DNA of 64,000 nt from Anaerolineae bacterium (GTDB lineage Bacteria > Chloroflexota > Anaerolineae > Promineifilales > Promineifilaceae): positions 1 through 64,000 of the forward strand of contig SLGK01000027.1 of NCBI GenBank assembly GCA_007123775.1, in the 5' to 3' direction. The translations under genes were made by a program, and so were the position numbers. A model generated the notes under the pieces. It worked only from the letters and a program-made list of their open reading frames with translations, ran no database searches and had not been told where the DNA came from. This document shows, one piece after another, positions 9,009 through 18,767 of the stretch. Each line of letters starts with the position of its first letter. Position 1 is the first letter of the stretch.

Positions 9009-9226
9009 GTCCCTTCGAATGTTGCCAGAATATCATCGGGTAATGGGTCGTCAAAGTCTTTGGGTACGGTAAATTGGCCGTAAGCGAGACCGTAGGGGCG
9101 AAGCATAACTGCCTCCTCCCCCTCTTCAAAGATAGTTACCAAGACGCGACGCTTGCCCGTGACTTGAATTGGTTCGAGTAAACGAACTTTGCCTTGTTCA
9201 TCAATTGTGGCTTCTATAGTACGCAT
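9005..9226 (-). CDS. Antitoxin (VapB/DUF2281-like)
   Basis: Small ORF preceding the PIN toxin; 'LRPYGLAYGQFTVPKDFDDPLPDDILATFEGT'; start chosen at internal ATG. Confidence 0.75.
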   Translation of the reverse strand: MRTIEATIDEQGKVRLLEPIQVTGKRRVLVTIFEEGEEAVMLRPYGLAYGQFTVPKDFDDPLPDDILATFEGT

Positions 9227-9269
9227 AGTTGCTGTTCTCCTGAGTTCATTAACAGACATTAGTATTTTA

Positions 9270-9284
9270 ACACAATTGTTGTGT
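9270..9284. promoter_or_regulatory. Candidate toxin-antitoxin operator: inverted repeat ACACAA-TTG-TTGTGT
   Basis: Perfect 6-bp arms just upstream of the antitoxin gene. Confidence 0.4.
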
Positions 9285-9339
9285 GGATGGTTGGGGAAAA
9301 AAGAGAGGCGCTTGAGTTGGTTGGGTAATAGGTGAATTT

Positions 9340-9936
9340 ATGCAAGAATTAAGCTATCTGGCATTGGGTGATTCGTACACGATTGGTGAAGGTGTAGCTG
9401 AGGCGGAGCGCTGGCCGGTGCAGTTGGTGACCCGGCTGCGTATTGCCGGTATACAGATAGCCGATCCGCACATTATAGCCCGGACGGGTTGGACGACCGG
9501 TGAGCTGATAGCAGGTATAAAAACGGCCGATCCCCAGGGCCCCTATCATCTGGCTACGCTCTTGATTGGGGTCAATAATCAATACCGGGGACTGGCTATG
9601 ACCGACTATCGTCACGAATTTAGAGACCTGTTGCAGCAGGCGATACAGTTGATCGCGGGTGAGCCGGGCTGCATTGTGGTACTCTCCATACCTGATTGGA
9701 GCGTCACCCCTTTTGCCGAGGGACGTGACCGTGCCCAAATAGCGACCGAAATTGATCTGTTCAATCAAATCAACCGGGAAGAGACGGTGAAACAGGGTGC
9801 CCGCTATGTAGATATTACGCCACTTTCGCGAACGGCCGTTTCAGATCCGCAACTCATCACAAAGGACGGCCTTCATCCTTCCGCCAAAATGTACGCTGCC
9901 TGGGTGACACAGGTGCTCCCGGTGCTGCGGCTTTAG
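9340..9936 (+). CDS. SGNH/GDSL-type hydrolase
   Basis: 'YLALGDSYTIGEGV' block I, 'LLIGVNNQYRG', C-terminal 'KDGLHPSAKMYAAW'. Confidence 0.9.
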   Translation: MQELSYLALGDSYTIGEGVAEAERWPVQLVTRLRIAGIQIADPHIIARTGWTTGELIAGIKTADPQGPYHLATLLIGVNNQYRGLAMTDYRHEFRDLLQQAIQLIAGEPGCIVVLSIPDWSVTPFAEGRDRAQIATEIDLFNQINREETVKQGARYVDITPLSRTAVSDPQLITKDGLHPSAKMYAAWVTQVLPVLRL

Positions 9937-9984
9937 GAGCCAGTTTATGGTTGTGGGTAGCCGCCGAACGTCCGAAAGCGCCGG

Positions 9985-11412
9985 TTACGCGGGGATTCCC
10001 ACCATGGTGTTGGTAGCAAATGTGGGGATTGCAGTCGATCGCTGCCGCGCCCCCGTAGGCATGGGCAGGTCATCGACAAAATAGCTGCTGCACGCCTCGT
10101 CGATCATCTCTACAGTCATGGCCGGTTCTGTGCCCGCGTAGTCAGAAATAGAAATGATGATTTTCAATATATCACGGGGGTGTACGCTCTGCATGGTGCG
10201 CTGCGGTTCACGGTACCACTTCTGCAGCAGGTAGAGAAAAGCATTTTTGTCGAAGGTAATCCGCAGGGAGTGGCACATCCTTCTGAAGACTTCGTAGAAG
10301 AGCTTCTCGGTGGGACCGGCTACTTCAACCTTCATCTGAATACGGCGCAGAAAAGCGCCATCGACCAGGTCGGTTGGGTCCAGGTTGGTAGAAAAAACGA
10401 TCAACTGGCGAAAAGGAACTTCCACCGTTTGACCCGATTGCAAACGCAGAAAGTCGATGCCATTTTCCAAAGGCACAATCCAGCGATTGAGTAATTCTTG
10501 AGGACTGATCTGCTGTCGGCCAAAGTCGTCAATCAGGAACATGCCGCCGTTGGCCTTCATTTGTAGCGGGGCCTCATACACTTTGGCAATCGGCTCATAG
10601 CGCAGGCTGAGCGCATCCATTGCTAGTTCACCACCCACCATAACAGCCGGCCGCTTAAAAGCCCGCCAGCGATTGTCCACGCGCAGCTTGTCAGTTACGC
10701 CATTCCCATTCCCCTTCCCATTTCCGTTTCCGTTCATATGGCTGGTCATGCTAAACTGCATAGATAACTCATCGGGGCTTAACGGTTTGTGAACCAGCGG
10801 GTCAAGTATACGGATAATCTGACCGCCAACCGTAACCGCATCAGGCAGCCAGATAGGCTCATCTTCGGCCAGTAAGTCGGCTAGAGCCTGAGCAACGGCC
10901 GTTTTCCCGTTGCCAGGCGGACCATAGATGAAGAGGGAGGACCCGGAGTTGAGGGGAGGGCCGATGCGGCGGTGAAAATCATCGGGCAGTACCAGATGGG
11001 AGAGGCCAGCCTGAACCTGGTACGGGGAGATTTGCCGCTTTTTATTTGTTTGCAGCAGTATAGCCTGGTTGTATTTTTCTAAAGAAACGGGTAAACGGCC
11101 GACATACTGGCTGCGGTTAAAGGCATCGAGGGCACGCTTTTTGCCGGCATCGGTCAAACTATAGGTAAAGCTGAGGCTGCCCAGAGATCCGGCTTTGCTG
11201 ACCTCAACCAGATGCTCTTGCTTCATGTGAGAAAGCATAGTGTCAACAATGCGCACATGAATGCCCATTATCTCAGCCATGCGCGACACACTGGCTTCTC
11301 CCTCATTAAACAGGATACGAAACACCGTATCGGTGATGATACTCTGTGGAATTTCTAGTGCTTCCGGGTCGGTTACTGGCTTTAGCAGTTTTAGTAGTTC
11401 TGGCCAACTCAT
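9985..11412 (-). CDS. ATPase with Walker A motif and N-terminal winged-helix-like region
   Basis: 'LFIYGPPGNGKTAVAQALADLL', 'GGMFLIDDFGRQQISPQELLNRWIVPLE', 'VFSTNLDPTDLVDGAFLRRIQMKVEV'. Confidence 0.85.
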   Translation of the reverse strand: MSWPELLKLLKPVTDPEALEIPQSIITDTVFRILFNEGEASVSRMAEIMGIHVRIVDTMLSHMKQEHLVEVSKAGSLGSLSFTYSLTDAGKKRALDAFNRSQYVGRLPVSLEKYNQAILLQTNKKRQISPYQVQAGLSHLVLPDDFHRRIGPPLNSGSSLFIYGPPGNGKTAVAQALADLLAEDEPIWLPDAVTVGGQIIRILDPLVHKPLSPDELSMQFSMTSHMNGNGNGKGNGNGVTDKLRVDNRWRAFKRPAVMVGGELAMDALSLRYEPIAKVYEAPLQMKANGGMFLIDDFGRQQISPQELLNRWIVPLENGIDFLRLQSGQTVEVPFRQLIVFSTNLDPTDLVDGAFLRRIQMKVEVAGPTEKLFYEVFRRMCHSLRITFDKNAFLYLLQKWYREPQRTMQSVHPRDILKIIISISDYAGTEPAMTVEMIDEACSSYFVDDLPMPTGARQRSTAIPTFATNTMVGIPA

Positions 11413-11532
11413 GGGTTATTTCGCCTTTTTTAGTGACATTGTTGATGGTTTGAAGACCAAACCAAGTATAGGCGAAATGGGGTTGTTTCTCACTAGGAAA
11501 TAGGGCATAGCGCATTGGGGCTACTGGGGAAT

Positions 11533-11566
11533 AAAAAACCGGGCTTTGTCAAAAAGCCCGGTTTTT
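11533..11566 (-). terminator. Intrinsic terminator downstream of gyrA
   Basis: AAAAACCGGGCTTTGTCAAAAAGCCCGGTTTTT stem-loop. Confidence 0.85.
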
Positions 11567-11594
11567 GTTAATCAATGGCTGTAGGTGGTATGAG

Positions 11595-14153
11595 TCAGGC
11601 AACGGCCGTTTCTACCACCTCACTCTCCGGGCCGTCACCATTGGCCGATGGGGCTTTCTCTTGCCCATTCTCTTCCACCCGCGACAGCCGGCCTTCACGG
11701 ATTACGGCTACCGAAGCCACCGTGTCGCCGTTACGCAAATCCATCACGCGCACCCCCTGGGTAGACCGCCCCTGCTGTGAAATAGAGTCAACGGCCGTTC
11801 GCAAAATAATACCATTAGTCGAAATACAGGTCACCTCATCACCAGGGGCCACCACGCGGGCACTGACAATCTTGCCCGTTCGCTCTGGTGTCAGCACCAT
11901 CGCCCGCACCCCCTGGCCATACCGATTTTGGCAGCGATAATCATCCAGCGGCGTCCGTTTACCATACCCCTTTTCGGTAATGACAAGCACATCCTCACCC
12001 GTATCGACCACGTCTGCCCCGGCCACGTTATCCCACGCATCCAGGCGCATGGCATACACCCCGGCCGCTGTGCGACCCATCGGGCGTACATCTTCCTCGT
12101 TAAAGCGAATGCCGCGCCCCTGCTCACTCACCAGAATCAAATCCTGGCCGCCGGTGGTCATCTTGACCCAGTTGAGGCTGTCCCCTTCGTCCAGCGAAAT
12201 AGCAATAATGCCGCTGGAACGGACGTTGGCAAACGCGCCCAACTCAACCCGCTTGATGCGACCCTTTTGCGTAAACATCACCAGGTATTCGGCATCATCA
12301 AAACTATGCACGGGCAAAGCGGCCGTTACCTTCTCATCCGGCAGCAGGGGCAAAATATTCATCATCGACGACCCCTTCGCCGTTCGGTCCAGTTCCGGAA
12401 TCTGGTATACCTTTTCCACGTACACCTTACCCTGATTGGTAAAAAAGAGCATGCTGTTCAGCGTACCGGCCGCAATCAGATGCTCCAATGCATCCTCCTC
12501 GCGGGTACTCATGCCGATCAGCCCCTTACCGCCCCGCTCCTGCTTGCGGTAAGCTACCACCGGCGTCCGCTTAATGTAGCCGCGCTGCGTGATCGAAATC
12601 AGCACATCCTCATCCTGAATCATATCCTCAATATTCAGGTCAGCGTCCAGATAAGCGGCAATTTCCGAGCGGCGCTCATCGCCATACTTGTCCCGAATTT
12701 CCAGCAAATCTTCCCGAATCAGCGCCAACACTTTCTTATGATCGGCCAGCAGGTCACGCAGATAGGCAATATGCGCCGTCACTTCTTTATGCTCATCCAC
12801 AATCTTCTGCCGCTCCAGCGCGGCCAGGCGACGCAACTGCATGTCCAAAATGGCCGTTGCCTGAATCTCAGTCAGATCAAACTTTTCCACCAGACTGGTA
12901 CGGGCTGTGTCGGCATCAGGCGATTGGCGAATCGTCTCAATTACCTCGTCCAGATTGTCTTGGGCAATTAGCAGCCCTTCCAGAATATGCTGTCGCCGCA
13001 GTGCCTTGTCCAGTTCAAACTGGGTGCGCCGCCGAATGACCTCGACGCGGTGGTCGATGTAGATTTGCAGGGCGCGTTTGAGGGCCAGCAGGCGGGGCTG
13101 CTTATCAACCAGGGCCAGCATTTGGATGCCAAAGGTGGTTTGCAGCGCGGTATGTTTGTACAACTGGTTCAACACCTTGAGCGGCTGCGTCCCCCGCTTT
13201 AGCTCCACAATAATAGAGATACCGCGCCGGTCTGACTCGTCGCGCAGGTCAGAAATGTCAGGGATTTCCCCTTTGTTGACCAGTTCGGCAATGCGCTCTA
13301 TCAGCATCGACTTGTTGACCTGGAAGGGGATTTCGGTGATGTTGATGCGCTGCCGGTTGGGGTTGTTGGGCATCTCTTCCACTTCGGCCACAGCCCGGAT
13401 AATCACCCGGCCACGACCGGTAGCATAAGCGGAACGAATCCCTTCTGTCCCCACAATAATGCCGCCAGTGGGGAAATCTGGCCCTTTGACAAATTGCATC
13501 AAATCATCCAGCGTTACCTCTTCCCATTCATCCTGGCGGTCAATCAGGTGGATGACGGCGTCACACACTTCGGTCAGGTTGTGGGGCGGGATGTTGGTAG
13601 CCATACCAACGGCAATACCGGTGGAACCGTTGAGTAGCAAATTGGGCAGACGGGCCGGCAGCAGCTCTGGCTCGTTTAGGCTGTCATCAAAGTTGGGTTT
13701 AAAATCGACCGTTTCTTTGTCGATGTCTTCCAGTAATTCGGCGGCGATGGGGGCCAGCCGGGCCTCGGTGTAGCGCATGGCGGCCGCGCTGTCGCCGTCT
13801 ATGCTGCCAAAGTTGCCCTGCCCATCAACCAGTGGGTAGCGCATGGAGAAATCTTGGGCCATACGGACCATCGCATCGTAAACGGAACTGTCGCCGTGTG
13901 GGTGGTATTTACCCAGGACCTCGCCGACGATACGGGCGCTTTTGCGGTGGGCGCCGGTGTGGCGTATGCCCATATCGTGCATGGCGTAGAGGATGCGCCG
14001 ATGGACTGGCTTGAGGCCGTCGCGGGCGTCGGGTAAAGCACGGGAGACGATAACGCTCATGGCGTAGTCGAGGAAGGAGTTTCGCATCTCCCGGTTGATG
14101 TCAATGGTGTTTACAGTACCGCCATCAACGATAAGTTCTGGTTCGGTAGCCAA
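11595..14153 (-). CDS. gyrA: DNA gyrase subunit A
   Basis: '[39 protein letters not shown]', '[25 protein letters not shown]', C-terminal beta-pinwheel repeats. Confidence 0.97.
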   Translation of the reverse strand: MATEPELIVDGGTVNTIDINREMRNSFLDYAMSVIVSRALPDARDGLKPVHRRILYAMHDMGIRHTGAHRKSARIVGEVLGKYHPHGDSSVYDAMVRMAQDFSMRYPLVDGQGNFGSIDGDSAAAMRYTEARLAPIAAELLEDIDKETVDFKPNFDDSLNEPELLPARLPNLLLNGSTGIAVGMATNIPPHNLTEVCDAVIHLIDRQDEWEEVTLDDLMQFVKGPDFPTGGIIVGTEGIRSAYATGRGRVIIRAVAEVEEMPNNPNRQRINITEIPFQVNKSMLIERIAELVNKGEIPDISDLRDESDRRGISIIVELKRGTQPLKVLNQLYKHTALQTTFGIQMLALVDKQPRLLALKRALQIYIDHRVEVIRRRTQFELDKALRRQHILEGLLIAQDNLDEVIETIRQSPDADTARTSLVEKFDLTEIQATAILDMQLRRLAALERQKIVDEHKEVTAHIAYLRDLLADHKKVLALIREDLLEIRDKYGDERRSEIAAYLDADLNIEDMIQDEDVLISITQRGYIKRTPVVAYRKQERGGKGLIGMSTREEDALEHLIAAGTLNSMLFFTNQGKVYVEKVYQIPELDRTAKGSSMMNILPLLPDEKVTAALPVHSFDDAEYLVMFTQKGRIKRVELGAFANVRSSGIIAISLDEGDSLNWVKMTTGGQDLILVSEQGRGIRFNEEDVRPMGRTAAGVYAMRLDAWDNVAGADVVDTGEDVLVITEKGYGKRTPLDDYRCQNRYGQGVRAMVLTPERTGKIVSARVVAPGDEVTCISTNGIILRTAVDSISQQGRSTQGVRVMDLRNGDTVASVAVIREGRLSRVEENGQEKAPSANGDGPESEVVETAVA

Positions 14154-14309
14154 TACAATAACCTCCAGTTTGTCGCTGTTACCTCCGGCTTATTGGATTG
14201 CTAAAAGAAGCGGCGCCGGGACTAAAATTTAGTCGTTTTGCGAGGTGAATCTAACGCCTCAATTATACCTCAAACAGGTTGATTTAACGAGTTTGGTTAC
14301 GCAGTTGTC

Positions 14310-14342
14310 AGACTACAAAAGTCTCGCAGACTTTTGTAGTCT
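14310..14342. repeat. Snap-back hairpin repeat, copy 1
   Basis: AGACTACAAAAGTCTCGCAGACTTTTGTAGTCT; same arms as 18713-18743. Confidence 0.9.
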
Positions 14343-14343
14343 C

Positions 14344-15546
14344 TTATGCCAAACTGCGCTTGCGGTGGGGGTTGAAGAAGGGGGTAGGCACAACGCGCAC
14401 CTGGGCTTGCTGGTGGCTGTATTCAACGGGGAAAACCAGGTTTAGCTGCTGGTGGGGCTGGGCGTAGTCGCTGCGGACAGTAGCCAGGCCGGTATATTTT
14501 TTAAGCAGGGGGGAGAAGGTGTGGCTTGTGGCCTGGCCGACCTGCTGGCCTTCGTGGTAGAGGGGCAATGGGGTGCGGTTGGCGGGCCGCTCGGCAACAT
14601 CGGGGCGTAGGTTAAACGGCCGATACAGCCGCTCTAATTCAAACCAGTCAATCTCAAAGCCAACCAACCGCCAGCGCGGATCACATTCCTGCTCGGCCAG
14701 CAATGCCCGCTTACCGATAAAGTCGTCGCCGTCCAGTTTAACTGCCCAACCCAGCCCGGCCTCGTAGGGGGAGGATTTCTGGGCTTCGGTGCAGGCGTGG
14801 TTGGCCGGTACGTAATCGACGCCGTTGAGAATGAAGCCGGCCTCGATGCGAGCCATGTCCAGGGCCAGCAGACCGGCGGGCAGCAGGTTGTAGCGCTGCC
14901 CGGCGGCCATGAGGGCCTGCCAGACCTGGCCGGCCGACGCCGGCCGCAGCCAGAGTTCATAGCCCAAATCGCCCGTGTAGCCGGTACGCGAGAGGATGAG
15001 ATCGGTGTTGTTCATACGGCCGTTTCCCCACCCAAAATAGCGCAGTTGCCCCATATCCAGCCCGGTGACCACCTCTTGCAAAATCAGGCCGCTTTTGGGG
15101 CCTTGCAGCGCCAGGGCCGCCCACTCGTCAGAGACGTCTGTTACCGCAGCTTGCAGCCCATAGCCCACATCCTGAAACCAGCGCAAGTTGGGTTCGGCGG
15201 CCGTGATGCGGAACTGCTGTTCAGCCAGCCGCATGATGGTGCCATCGTCGAGTAGCTTGCCCTCCTCGTCACACCAGGGGGAGTAGATGACCTGCCCCAC
15301 GCGACAGCGGGTCAGGTCGCGGGTCATAATGCGGTCCACCAGGCGCAGGGCATCGCGGCCGCTGATTTCATATTTGAACAAGGGGGAGACATCAAACAGG
15401 GCCGCGCTGTTGCGGATGGCCCAATATTCCCGCTCGTGGCTGGCGGATTCGTAGCGGCTGGCAGCCAGATAGCCCGACCAGTCGCGCCAGTCGTGGCTCT
15501 GGCAGAGGGGGGCGGTGTGGGGGTGAAAAGGTGTTGGTAGTGGCAT
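14344..15546 (-). CDS. Aminomethyltransferase family protein (GcvT-like)
   Basis: 'EYWAIRNSAALFDVSPLFKYEISGRDALRLVDRIMTRDL', 'LILSRTGYTGDLGYELWL', 'GLGWAVKLDGDDFIGKRAL'. Confidence 0.9.
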   Translation of the reverse strand: MPLPTPFHPHTAPLCQSHDWRDWSGYLAASRYESASHEREYWAIRNSAALFDVSPLFKYEISGRDALRLVDRIMTRDLTRCRVGQVIYSPWCDEEGKLLDDGTIMRLAEQQFRITAAEPNLRWFQDVGYGLQAAVTDVSDEWAALALQGPKSGLILQEVVTGLDMGQLRYFGWGNGRMNNTDLILSRTGYTGDLGYELWLRPASAGQVWQALMAAGQRYNLLPAGLLALDMARIEAGFILNGVDYVPANHACTEAQKSSPYEAGLGWAVKLDGDDFIGKRALLAEQECDPRWRLVGFEIDWFELERLYRPFNLRPDVAERPANRTPLPLYHEGQQVGQATSHTFSPLLKKYTGLATVRSDYAQPHQQLNLVFPVEYSHQQAQVRVVPTPFFNPHRKRSLA

Positions 15547-15587
15547 ATGGCGTTAAGTATAGCGTGTCTTTTGGATTTCGCAGGGTT

Positions 15588-15660
15588 TAACGTAAAACGT
15601 AAAACGTAATGCGTAATGCGTAAGGTCTCTCCGGTTACGTTTTACGTTTTACGCATTACG
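15588..15660. repeat. Intergenic heptad-repeat hairpin
   Basis: taacgtaaaacgtaaaacgtaatgcgtaatgcgtaa ... ttacgttttacgttttacgcattacg. Confidence 0.9.
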
Positions 15661-15674
15661 GCTTGTCAACTTTG

Positions 15675-16790
15675 TCAGGCCAACAGGCGATCCACTCGTG
15701 AGCGGACGGCCATGGTGATCAGATCGCGCACCTTGAGTTTGCCACGGGCACGGCCGAGTTGCAGATGGGTCATGATGGTGGTGGCGGGTACAGACGGCCG
15801 TTCCGCCTCTTCCTTCTGCACCAACGACAACGCCCCACTGGGACAGCCAGAAACACACAGGCCACAGCCAATACAGCGGGCCAGCCGCACCTGCGGCACA
15901 TAGTTGTCCAGGTCCAGCGCGTCTGTCTGGCAGCGGATTTCGCAAATGCCGCACATGGTACACAGTTCGGCATTAACAGTGGCATAAAATGAAGAGCCGA
16001 TCAGCGTGGCCGGGTGAGGATGCTGCTTCAGGTGGCGCAGCACACCGCAGCAGTCGCCACAGCAGCAGCAGATGAAGCTGGCGTGCTGCGAGTTGCTGGG
16101 CTGCAAGACCAGCCCGGCTTCGTCGGCCGTTTGCAGAATGTCCAACGCCTCGGCCTGGCTGATCGGCCGGCCGAGACCGTTGCGCTGGTAAAATTGGGCC
16201 GCCGAGCCAAAGGAGAGGCAGGTTTCAGACGGCTTGCCGCAGCCTTTGCCCACCATCGCCCGCTCCTGGCGGCAGATGCAGGGGGCAACCGTTATCTGCT
16301 CATGGGCACGCACCAATTCTTCGGCCTGCTCATAGACCATGACGTGCATATCGGCCGTAATCGCTTCGCCCACCGGGATGGTACGCAGTTGGGGCGTTTT
16401 TTCCCAAATAGCCAGCAGGTGGGGGGCGTATTCCTCAAAATCATGGATTAGCTCTGGTGTTAACCGGTTGACCTGGAATTCCCAAATGCCAACGACGAAG
16501 GGGGCCGCGCCGTAGCGGGGCTGGCCGTCGGCCGTGTGCTGGCTGTAAATCAGCCCTTTGCGCTCCATGTCGGCTAACTGTTGGGCGGTTTCAGCCACCG
16601 GCCGGCCGGCACGACGGGCTACCACTCGTGCTTCTTCAGGCAGAACGGTGAGCTTGAGGCACAGGGCGGCCTCTTCTGGTGTAAACAGGCGGCGCAAAAT
16701 CCGCAGTTCGACGCCGGACTCGGTGGCCGGGTAGCCGGCCGGTAGCTGGTCTAAATGGTGGGCTAATTGGGTGTAGATGTTGTTGGTCAT
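15675..16790 (-). CDS. 4Fe-4S dicluster ferredoxin-domain protein
   Basis: 'CTMCGICEIRCQTDALDL' and 'RCIGCGLCVSGCPSGAL'; N-terminal helical region. Confidence 0.88.
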   Translation of the reverse strand: MTNNIYTQLAHHLDQLPAGYPATESGVELRILRRLFTPEEAALCLKLTVLPEEARVVARRAGRPVAETAQQLADMERKGLIYSQHTADGQPRYGAAPFVVGIWEFQVNRLTPELIHDFEEYAPHLLAIWEKTPQLRTIPVGEAITADMHVMVYEQAEELVRAHEQITVAPCICRQERAMVGKGCGKPSETCLSFGSAAQFYQRNGLGRPISQAEALDILQTADEAGLVLQPSNSQHASFICCCCGDCCGVLRHLKQHPHPATLIGSSFYATVNAELCTMCGICEIRCQTDALDLDNYVPQVRLARCIGCGLCVSGCPSGALSLVQKEEAERPSVPATTIMTHLQLGRARGKLKVRDLITMAVRSRVDRLLA

Positions 16791-16803
16791 GGTTTTCCTT
16801 GAG

Positions 16804-16915
16804 GCGTGGAGCGTGAAAAGTGAAACGTGAAGCGTGATGCGTAAAACGTAAAGCGTAAAACGTAAAGCGTAAAACGTAAACTACGCAATACGCAATACGC
16901 AATACGCAATACGCA
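16804..16915. repeat. 16 contiguous degenerate heptads (GCGTGAA -> GCGTAAA/ACGTAAA -> ATACGCA)
   Basis: 7-bp register is unbroken for 112 nt while the unit sequence drifts. Confidence 0.95.
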
Positions 16916-17043
16916 ATAATTCATCTTTTCCATTGTAGCCATTCTCCGTGCCAGGTGAAGTGATTATGACCACACAGGGGGCTGACAAACGTCATGAATG
17001 GCATGGGCAAAGGCTGTGTTGTGGGGGGTTGTGGTAAACGCCC

Positions 17044-17072
17044 TTGTCAAACCTACCCTGTTGTTGTATTAT
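17044..17072 (+). promoter_or_regulatory. Putative sigma70-type promoter for minCDE-rodA
   Basis: TTGTCA (17044-17049), 17-nt spacer, TATTAT (17067-17072). Confidence 0.6.
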
Positions 17073-17103
17073 TTCAACAATATTGTTTGTTGTATTATCC
17101 CGC
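17061..17103 (+). promoter_or_regulatory. Composite operator, copy B (shared with the HTH-ftsZ upstream region)
   Basis: TTGTTGTATTATTTCAACAATATTGTTTGTTGTATTATCCCGC; same order and orientation relative to promoter and gene as copy A. Confidence 0.65.
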
Positions 17104-17138
17104 AGTGGGCCTGATGGTTACGCGTATAACCCAATGGT

Positions 17139-17864
17139 ATGGAGACAACCTTGAGCCAGGCAACGATTAGCATAAAGGGCATTCGCGAGGGTTTGCTGTT
17201 TGCCGTGGATGGTTCGGGATCGGTGGCTGACGCGCTGGCTGAACTGGAGCAGGTGGTGGCAGAACGCCATGCTTTCTTGCAGGGCAGCCGCGTGGCGCTG
17301 ACCGTAGGTATGCGGCCGTTTACGGCCGATCAACTGCAAGCGGTGCAAACGCTACTGGCTGACCATGACCTGGAGTTGTGGACGGTGCTGGCAGAGCGAG
17401 CGGAGACACGCCAGGCGGCCCGCAAGCTGGGACTGGCCACGCGCCTGCCGGGTAGTCAAACTGATTTGGACGGGAATGTCCTGGCAGAAACGGCCGTTTC
17501 CAGGCAACCAGGTTCCCTTCACCCGGAACCAACGGCTACCGGCGATCTCTTTTTGCGCGAGACGTTGCGCTCAGGCCGCTCCGTTTATCACGAAGGGTCC
17601 GTTACTATTTTAGGCGACGTCAATCCCGGCGCGGAAATCATTGCTGAGGGCAGCGTGATCGTCTGGGGCCGGCTGCGCGGTCTGGTTCATGCGGGTGTTG
17701 GTGGCGACGAAACGGCCGTTATCTGCGCTCTCGATCTTAGCCCCACCCAGCTACGTATTGCCAATCAGATTGCTATTCCACCGGCCGAATCTCGCCCCAC
17801 TACTCAGCCGGAACAAGCAACTATTCGTCAGGGCCAGATTGTAGCCGCGCCATGGCATAAATAA
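17139..17864 (+). CDS. minC: Septum site-determining protein MinC
   Basis: 'VYHEGSVTILGDVNPGAEIIAEGSVIVWGRLRGLVHAG' and 'AVICALDLSPTQLRIA' MinC C-domain. Confidence 0.93.
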   Translation: METTLSQATISIKGIREGLLFAVDGSGSVADALAELEQVVAERHAFLQGSRVALTVGMRPFTADQLQAVQTLLADHDLELWTVLAERAETRQAARKLGLATRLPGSQTDLDGNVLAETAVSRQPGSLHPEPTATGDLFLRETLRSGRSVYHEGSVTILGDVNPGAEIIAEGSVIVWGRLRGLVHAGVGGDETAVICALDLSPTQLRIANQIAIPPAESRPTTQPEQATIRQGQIVAAPWHK

Positions 17865-17905
17865 GCGAGACGGTCAGAAACGGCCGTTTTCTTGAGGAGA
17901 TTATT

Positions 17906-18709
17906 ATGAGTGCAAAAGTAATCACCGTTACCTCCGGTAAGGGTGGCGTGGGTAAAACAACCGTCACCGCCAATCTGGCCGCGGCGTTGGCCATGATGGG
18001 CAACAAGGTTGTCACCATTGACGCTGATATTGGCCTGCGTAATCTGGACGTCGTCATGGGGCTGGAAAACCGGATCGTCTATGACCTGGTAGACGTGGTC
18101 GAAGGGCGCTGCCGTATCCGCCAGGCGATGATCAAAGACAAACGCCAGCCTGAGCTTTACCTTATCCCCGCGGCTCAAACCCGTGACAAAATGGCCGTAA
18201 GCCCCTCAGACATGGTGCTGGTATGCGACCAGTTGCGGGAGGAGATGGACTATATTTTGCTGGATTCCCCGGCCGGCATTGAGCGGGGTTTTCGTAACGC
18301 GCTGGCTCCGGCCGATCAGGTACTCATTGTCACCAACCCGGAGGTATCGGCCGTGCGTGACGCGGATCGGATTGTGGGGTTGATCGAAGCCGAGGAGAAA
18401 GGACCGGCCAAATTGATTATCAACCGGCTCAAACCGGCCATGGTAGCGCGGGGTGACATGCTCTCTATCGAAGATGTGCTGGACATTTTGATGATAGACC
18501 TGATAGGCGTTGTGCCTGAAGACGAGTCGGTGCTGGTGGCCAGCAATCAGGGTACCCCTATCGCTATGGCCAGCGTCAACGGCTCCAGCGCCGGGCAGTC
18601 GTTCCGCAACATCGCCCGCCGCCTGCAAGGGGAAGAAGTGCCCCTGCTGGATTTGATGGCCAAAAATGGATTTTGGGACCGTGTGCGCAACTGGGTCAAC
18701 GGTGTATAG
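17906..18709 (+). CDS. minD: Septum site-determining ATPase MinD
   Basis: 'ITVTSGKGGVGKTTVTANLAAALAMMGNKVVTIDADIGLRNLDVVMGLENRIVYDLVDV'. Confidence 0.97.
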   Translation: MSAKVITVTSGKGGVGKTTVTANLAAALAMMGNKVVTIDADIGLRNLDVVMGLENRIVYDLVDVVEGRCRIRQAMIKDKRQPELYLIPAAQTRDKMAVSPSDMVLVCDQLREEMDYILLDSPAGIERGFRNALAPADQVLIVTNPEVSAVRDADRIVGLIEAEEKGPAKLIINRLKPAMVARGDMLSIEDVLDILMIDLIGVVPEDESVLVASNQGTPIAMASVNGSSAGQSFRNIARRLQGEEVPLLDLMAKNGFWDRVRNWVNGV

Positions 18710-18712
18710 AGT

Positions 18713-18743
18713 GACTACAAAAGTCTGCCAGACTTTTGTAGTC
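18713..18743. repeat. Snap-back hairpin repeat, copy 2, between minD and minE
   Basis: GACTACAAAAGTCTGCCAGACTTTTGTAGTC. Confidence 0.92.
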
Positions 18744-18767
18744 TGACACAGGCGAGAGGGGTAGACA

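Noticed and set aside
11928-12971. 347-aa plus-strand ORF opposite gyrA and many other long antisense ORFs (e.g. 3938-4438, 6206-6853, 22805-23482, 58378-59361)
   Set aside because: They are antisense to well-supported conserved genes, lack recognisable domains and are expected in GC-rich DNA.
11798-15016. Apparent gaps of about 3 kb without ACGGCCGT (also 29045-32113 and 48217-51520), considered as signs of foreign DNA
   Set aside because: At about 1.5 motifs per kb, a few gaps of this size are expected by chance, and two of the three cover conserved genes (gyrA, der). Not strong evidence for horizontal transfer.
16636-16902. ORF with repeated 'RFTFYALRFTHHASRFTFHAPRL' peptide
   Set aside because: The peptide repetition is a by-product of the heptad DNA repeat read on the minus strand; it also overlaps the start of the ferredoxin gene. 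Not considered a real protein.
16804-16915. Possible CRISPR array
   Set aside because: 7-bp periodic repeats without 20-40-bp spacers and no cas genes nearby; no array found anywhere in the window.
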